Shown here in pieces: positions 45,924 to 49,381 of a DNA stretch of 49,381 bases. The notes under the pieces were generated by a model that saw nothing but the letters and a program-made list of their open reading frames with translations, searched no databases and was not told the DNA's origin. This DNA comes from Stentor coeruleus (Eukaryota; Ciliophora; Heterotrichea; Heterotrichida; Stentoridae): NCBI GenBank assembly GCA_001970955.1, contig MPUH01000504.1, forward strand, positions 1-49,381. The letters run 5' to 3'. Position 1 is the first letter of the stretch; each line of letters begins with the position of its first letter. The position numbers were made by a program, and so were the translations under genes.

Positions 45924-48815
45924 ATGGATATAATTTTTAGGATGGATGAAAGTATTCTATTAAGTGCATTTTCAGCAAGTCTTGGAGCAGATAATGAAGC
46001 TCGATCTAAAGCGCATGAATATCTGCAAAGCATCCGATCCACACCTGGCCTGCTTCCTTTGCTTCTAAAAATCTCCTTAGATGCAAGCAATATCATAGAG
46101 ATCCGTCAAACAGCAGTGATCTATCTGAAAAATCTAGCAAAATTCTCAAAAGATCAAGAAAAAGAGTTTATAATCCCAAGCCAAGACAAAGACTTCCTCA
46201 AGTTCCACATACTCACTGGGCTCGGGTTCGGAGTTCCTGACAAGCTTCGAAGCCAGTTTGAAGAAATAGCTCATAACATGGCTAAAGCTTTCTTCCCTTG
46301 GGAACAAATCATAAACCAGATTGCTGCTGCCTTAGATGACCCAGCAAATATATATGCAGGACTCAATATGATTTATCAAATTTCAAGAAACTATGAATAT
46401 GTAATGAATGATAAAAGACTTAACCTTTTAGCTTTAGTTGAGTCTTTTTTTGGCAAAATCTTGAATATATTGAAGGAACTTGTTCTTGCTACAAGTAATG
46501 AAAGATATAGCTACATTCAGATTATCTTGCAGATTTATTGGGTATCTTTTTATATTGATTTGCCTCAGAAACAAACTGAGCAAAATATTCTTAAAGAATG
46601 GTTTGAGTGTTTTTGTCAAATATTGTCAGCTAATTATGAGGATGTTCAAACAAAACCAGCAAATGAAGAAGAGGAAAAAATCAGAGAAAAAACCCCACAG
46701 TGGATGTGCAAAAAATGGGCAGCACAGATTGTTCATAGGTTTTTTACAAGGTACTTTAATCTTAATCATTTGAATTCTTTGAACTTAAAAATTGGGCAAT
46801 ATTTTCAAGCAGTATGGGCTGCAGAGTTCCTTAAAGTAATTGTCTCACAGCTATTTATTTTGAAAGAACGCTTTATCCCTAGTCTTGTCCTCAATTACTA
46901 TTTAAAGTTCACAACTCAAGGTATCAAACTTAACGCAACTTTCAGCCTTTTAGATGAAGCTGCAATTTCACATATTTTAGTCAATGTGATAATGCCAATT
47001 CTCAATCGTGTAGCTTCTGATGAAGAGATTTGGAGAGAAAACCCTATTGAGTTTGTGAGAAAAGAAGCAGATTTGGGTAAAGCTTATTATTCGCCTAAGA
47101 GCTCAGCTATTGATCTTCTTCTAACTCTTTGCGAAAAGGGTATTCTTATGAAATTCTTCGACTTTTTAGCTGGAGAAATACAAGACAATACCGATTTACT
47201 TAAAAAAGAAGCTCTAATGCTAGCTCTAGGATCTATAAGTGAGCAAGTTAAACAAAACAATGGACTCAAAGAACTCCTTGGTAGCATTCTTGCACAGTTT
47301 GTATACCCAGAATTCAATAACCAAATTGGTTTTCTACGATCTCGAGCTGCTTGGGTCTATGCTCGATATGGAAGCATAAACTACGAAAGTGTTGAATTTA
47401 AAACCAAAGCACTTGAAGCTGTTTGTATCCTTTTAAAAGATCCAGAGTTCCCTGTGCGCTATGAAGCTGCACTAGCTCTACCTAAACTTCTAACATGGGA
47501 AGTGTCAAAAAAACGCTTATCAACTGAAGTCAAAAACCTTTTAGAAATTTACTTAAAACTTATGAGTGAAATTGATTCAGAAGACCTTGTTGAAGCTTTA
47601 GAAAACATTGTCTCAGCTTTTCCAAAAGAAATCCTCCCATACTCGCTTGAGCTCACACAACACTTGGCTTTAGCTTTCAACCGGATGATTGCCAAAGACA
47701 TGAATGAAGATGAAGGAGAAAGTGCTATGGCTGCAGTATCAACATTGAATACTATAAGTAAGATTATTGACTTTTTAGAAGATAAGCCAGAGGACCTTAT
47801 TAAGATTAGTCTGATATTAAAACCAATTTTCGAATATTGTTTGAGTGAAAAAGGTTGCGATTATTTTGAAGAAACATTGAACTTACTGACTTGTCTTTTA
47901 TATTATGCCCCTGAGAAAAGCTTACCGCATTTATTTTGTTTGATACAATTACTGAGAGCAAGCATACTTGGTGAAGGAAACGAAAAACCTTATGCCACTG
48001 AGCACATAGATGAGATTTTCTCACCTATTGCGAATTTTATCAAGAAATACCCTGAGCAAACATTAGAAAACCTTGCCGCAATTGTTGAAATGGGATTTAT
48101 TTTAATAAAAGACAAAGAACAAGAAGCTGTTAATGGCTGTAAAATCCTCATTGCTATACTTGAAAATTTTAAAGGTCAGATTAATCACATGTTGATACCA
48201 ATTATCAAAGAAATCGCTACTACTTTTAGTATGACCAACTCTCGGAAAATCAAAAATGCATGCAGCCAAGCAATGTTTGTTGCTTTATGGAATAACCCTC
48301 TTGTATCTTTAAGTACAGGAATTATCTTAACCCCTTCAATTGAATATGCACTTATAGCGATACGCAATTTTTCAGAATCTTTGGCTAGGTGTCATATGAT
48401 TTTTGGTCTAGGTTCACTATTTTATATTATTCCAAGCTTACCTTCAGCTATGCAAATGACCCTACCGGCAATATTCAAGTCAATAATACAACTTTGTGAA
48501 GATGTTGATAATGATAGTAGTGGGGAAGGAATAGTAGTAAATGAACCATGGAAAATTAGCGAACACTGTGAAAAAGTTATAGAGAAAATCAATAATTGTT
48601 CAAATAATCAGGATGAAGATGATGATGATAATGATTTTCCTTTTGGAGCAGATGCTGAAGATTTATATGACTCACCTTTTGAAGTTCTGAATCAAAATGA
48701 CATGATAAAAGAGATAACCATTTTGATAAAAGGAAATTTCCCTGAACTGTTTCAGAATATAGAGAGTTTATTGAGTGAGAGTGAGAAAAAACTTCTTAAG
48801 TCGTTAATACAATAA
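45924..48815 (+). CDS. Importin-7/8-type nuclear transport receptor (importin beta family)
   Basis: This 963-residue HEAT-repeat karyopherin carries proteins such as ribosomal proteins and histones into the nucleus under Ran-GTP control. The preferred start is Met7 (45942), giving MDESILLSAFSASLGADNEA, which matches the importin-7 beginning. IEIRQTAVIYLKNLAKF is the N-terminal importin-beta (Ran-binding) segment. Family landmarks continue: WMCKKWAAQIVHRFF (human PWWKCKKWALHIL..LF), DEEIWRENPIEFVRKEADL, YPEFNNQIGFLRSRAAWVYARYG, PVRYEAALALPKLL, LTQHLALAFN and VSTLNTISKIIDFLEDKPE. The acidic loop near the end (QDEDDDDNDFPFGADAEDLYD) is also typical. The length is slightly under the human 1038. 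It is a single exon. Confidence 0.94.
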   Translation: MDIIFRMDESILLSAFSASLGADNEARSKAHEYLQSIRSTPGLLPLLLKISLDASNIIEIRQTAVIYLKNLAKFSKDQEKEFIIPSQDKDFLKFHILTGLGFGVPDKLRSQFEEIAHNMAKAFFPWEQIINQIAAALDDPANIYAGLNMIYQISRNYEYVMNDKRLNLLALVESFFGKILNILKELVLATSNERYSYIQIILQIYWVSFYIDLPQKQTEQNILKEWFECFCQILSANYEDVQTKPANEEEEKIREKTPQWMCKKWAAQIVHRFFTRYFNLNHLNSLNLKIGQYFQAVWAAEFLKVIVSQLFILKERFIPSLVLNYYLKFTTQGIKLNATFSLLDEAAISHILVNVIMPILNRVASDEEIWRENPIEFVRKEADLGKAYYSPKSSAIDLLLTLCEKGILMKFFDFLAGEIQDNTDLLKKEALMLALGSISEQVKQNNGLKELLGSILAQFVYPEFNNQIGFLRSRAAWVYARYGSINYESVEFKTKALEAVCILLKDPEFPVRYEAALALPKLLTWEVSKKRLSTEVKNLLEIYLKLMSEIDSEDLVEALENIVSAFPKEILPYSLELTQHLALAFNRMIAKDMNEDEGESAMAAVSTLNTISKIIDFLEDKPEDLIKISLILKPIFEYCLSEKGCDYFEETLNLLTCLLYYAPEKSLPHLFCLIQLLRASILGEGNEKPYATEHIDEIFSPIANFIKKYPEQTLENLAAIVEMGFILIKDKEQEAVNGCKILIAILENFKGQINHMLIPIIKEIATTFSMTNSRKIKNACSQAMFVALWNNPLVSLSTGIILTPSIEYALIAIRNFSESLARCHMIFGLGSLFYIIPSLPSAMQMTLPAIFKSIIQLCEDVDNDSSGEGIVVNEPWKISEHCEKVIEKINNCSNNQDEDDDDNDFPFGADAEDLYDSPFEVLNQNDMIKEITILIKGNFPELFQNIESLLSESEKKLLKSLIQ

Positions 48816-49381
48816 GTATAGTGTTAGTATTTGATAGGGATAATAATAAAATTATGATGTTTGCTAGGATTTTGTATTTTAAAAGATTAGAATTTTGTGG
48901 AGATTAGATTAGTGAGTATGATAGATAAAGTTATGCTTATTTTTTATACTTACTCGAAATTTTTGGTAAAGTAAAAATATAGTATGAAAAAAGTATATAT
49001 CAGAGAAAATGATTGAAGAAATAATTTATCAACTTAATATATTTTTGAGAAATTGTATAGCCTTAGGATTATTATGCGAATGAAATAACCAAAATTTTTT
49101 TATTAACGCATATTGTTTCGTAGGATGAAGAATTTGTAAAAACACTTAAAGAAATCACAAAAAACGAAAATTAATAAAGATCGACAGAGAAATAATAATT
49201 TCATTACGAAAATATATTATAAAAGAAGAAATTAGCAAGGGCAATTTATAATTATTATAGTGATTGCCATCATTTTAATTAAAGGCATAAATTCATAGAA
49301 AATAGGGTGTAAACTTAATCAATAAAAGTATTTTTCATATTCAGCAAGGCAGGTATTCTGAAATTCAGTTTCATTTTAATC
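48816..49381. other. Right-edge spacer
   Basis: No gene is seen. The first 150 bp after the importin stop is strongly G-biased. No telomeric repeat is present at the window end. Confidence 0.5.

Noticed and set aside
1-49381. tRNA genes, rRNA, CRISPR arrays, transposase genes, telomeric repeats
   Set aside because: I looked for tRNA A/B boxes, rRNA-like stretches, regular spaced repeats, transposase or reverse-transcriptase motifs and terminal telomere repeats and found none that hold up.

Overview
This is an AT-rich eukaryotic window whose genes are almost all single open frames in the standard code. Two genes, a HOOK protein and TRAPPC10, only make sense if exactly 15 nt is removed at GT...AG borders. 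Fifteen-nucleotide introns, the standard code, very short spacers and a typical protist gene set point to a heterotrich ciliate macronuclear contig, most likely Stentor-like. All 25 genes I accept end in TAA (17) or TAG (8); none ends in TGA. Six single N characters are each flanked by near-identical copies of the same sequence. These look like unmerged contig overlaps, some carrying allelic differences, not biological repeats.

Layout. 1-7 kb: an unexplained GC-rich edge block, a small membrane protein, a BIRC6/UBE2O-type ubiquitin-conjugating protein, a short coiled-coil protein, and a catalytically dead otubain-like protein fused to a B-box-like zinc finger. 7-16 kb: an SPX-MFS phosphate transporter, a 1026-residue unknown, a membrane-anchored alpha/beta hydrolase and a small unknown. 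16-24 kb: an EF-hand coiled-coil protein, a BRAP-type RING/UBP-finger E3, the HOOK adaptor and a pseudokinase. 24-29 kb: a tandem pair of Cys-rich zinc-module paralogues, an MGCC-type lipid-anchored ankyrin-like protein, and an RCE1-like membrane protein that lacks its catalytic histidines. 29-38 kb: a REJ/polycystin-like receptor in a 35-bp head-to-head arrangement with the RCE1-like gene, an ankyrin-TPR co-chaperone, and TRAPPC10. 38-49 kb: N-myristoyltransferase, eIF2 gamma, an LRR protein, a small unknown, and importin-7/8.

The genes form no operon or single pathway; they are mostly housekeeping (ubiquitin, trafficking, translation, nuclear import, lipidation) mixed with ciliate-type signalling proteins. 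Two themes recur. One is dead-enzyme folds: otubain, kinase and RCE1-like proteins, each with key residues replaced. The other is lipid modification: NMT, an MGCC protein and an RCE1-like protein lie within about 13 kb.

The most striking non-genic signal is a strand asymmetry in the spacers. In almost every spacer, whatever the orientation of the flanking genes, the left half of the + strand is G-rich and nearly C-free, and the right half is C-rich and nearly G-free. The strand running outward from each gene end is therefore the G-rich one.
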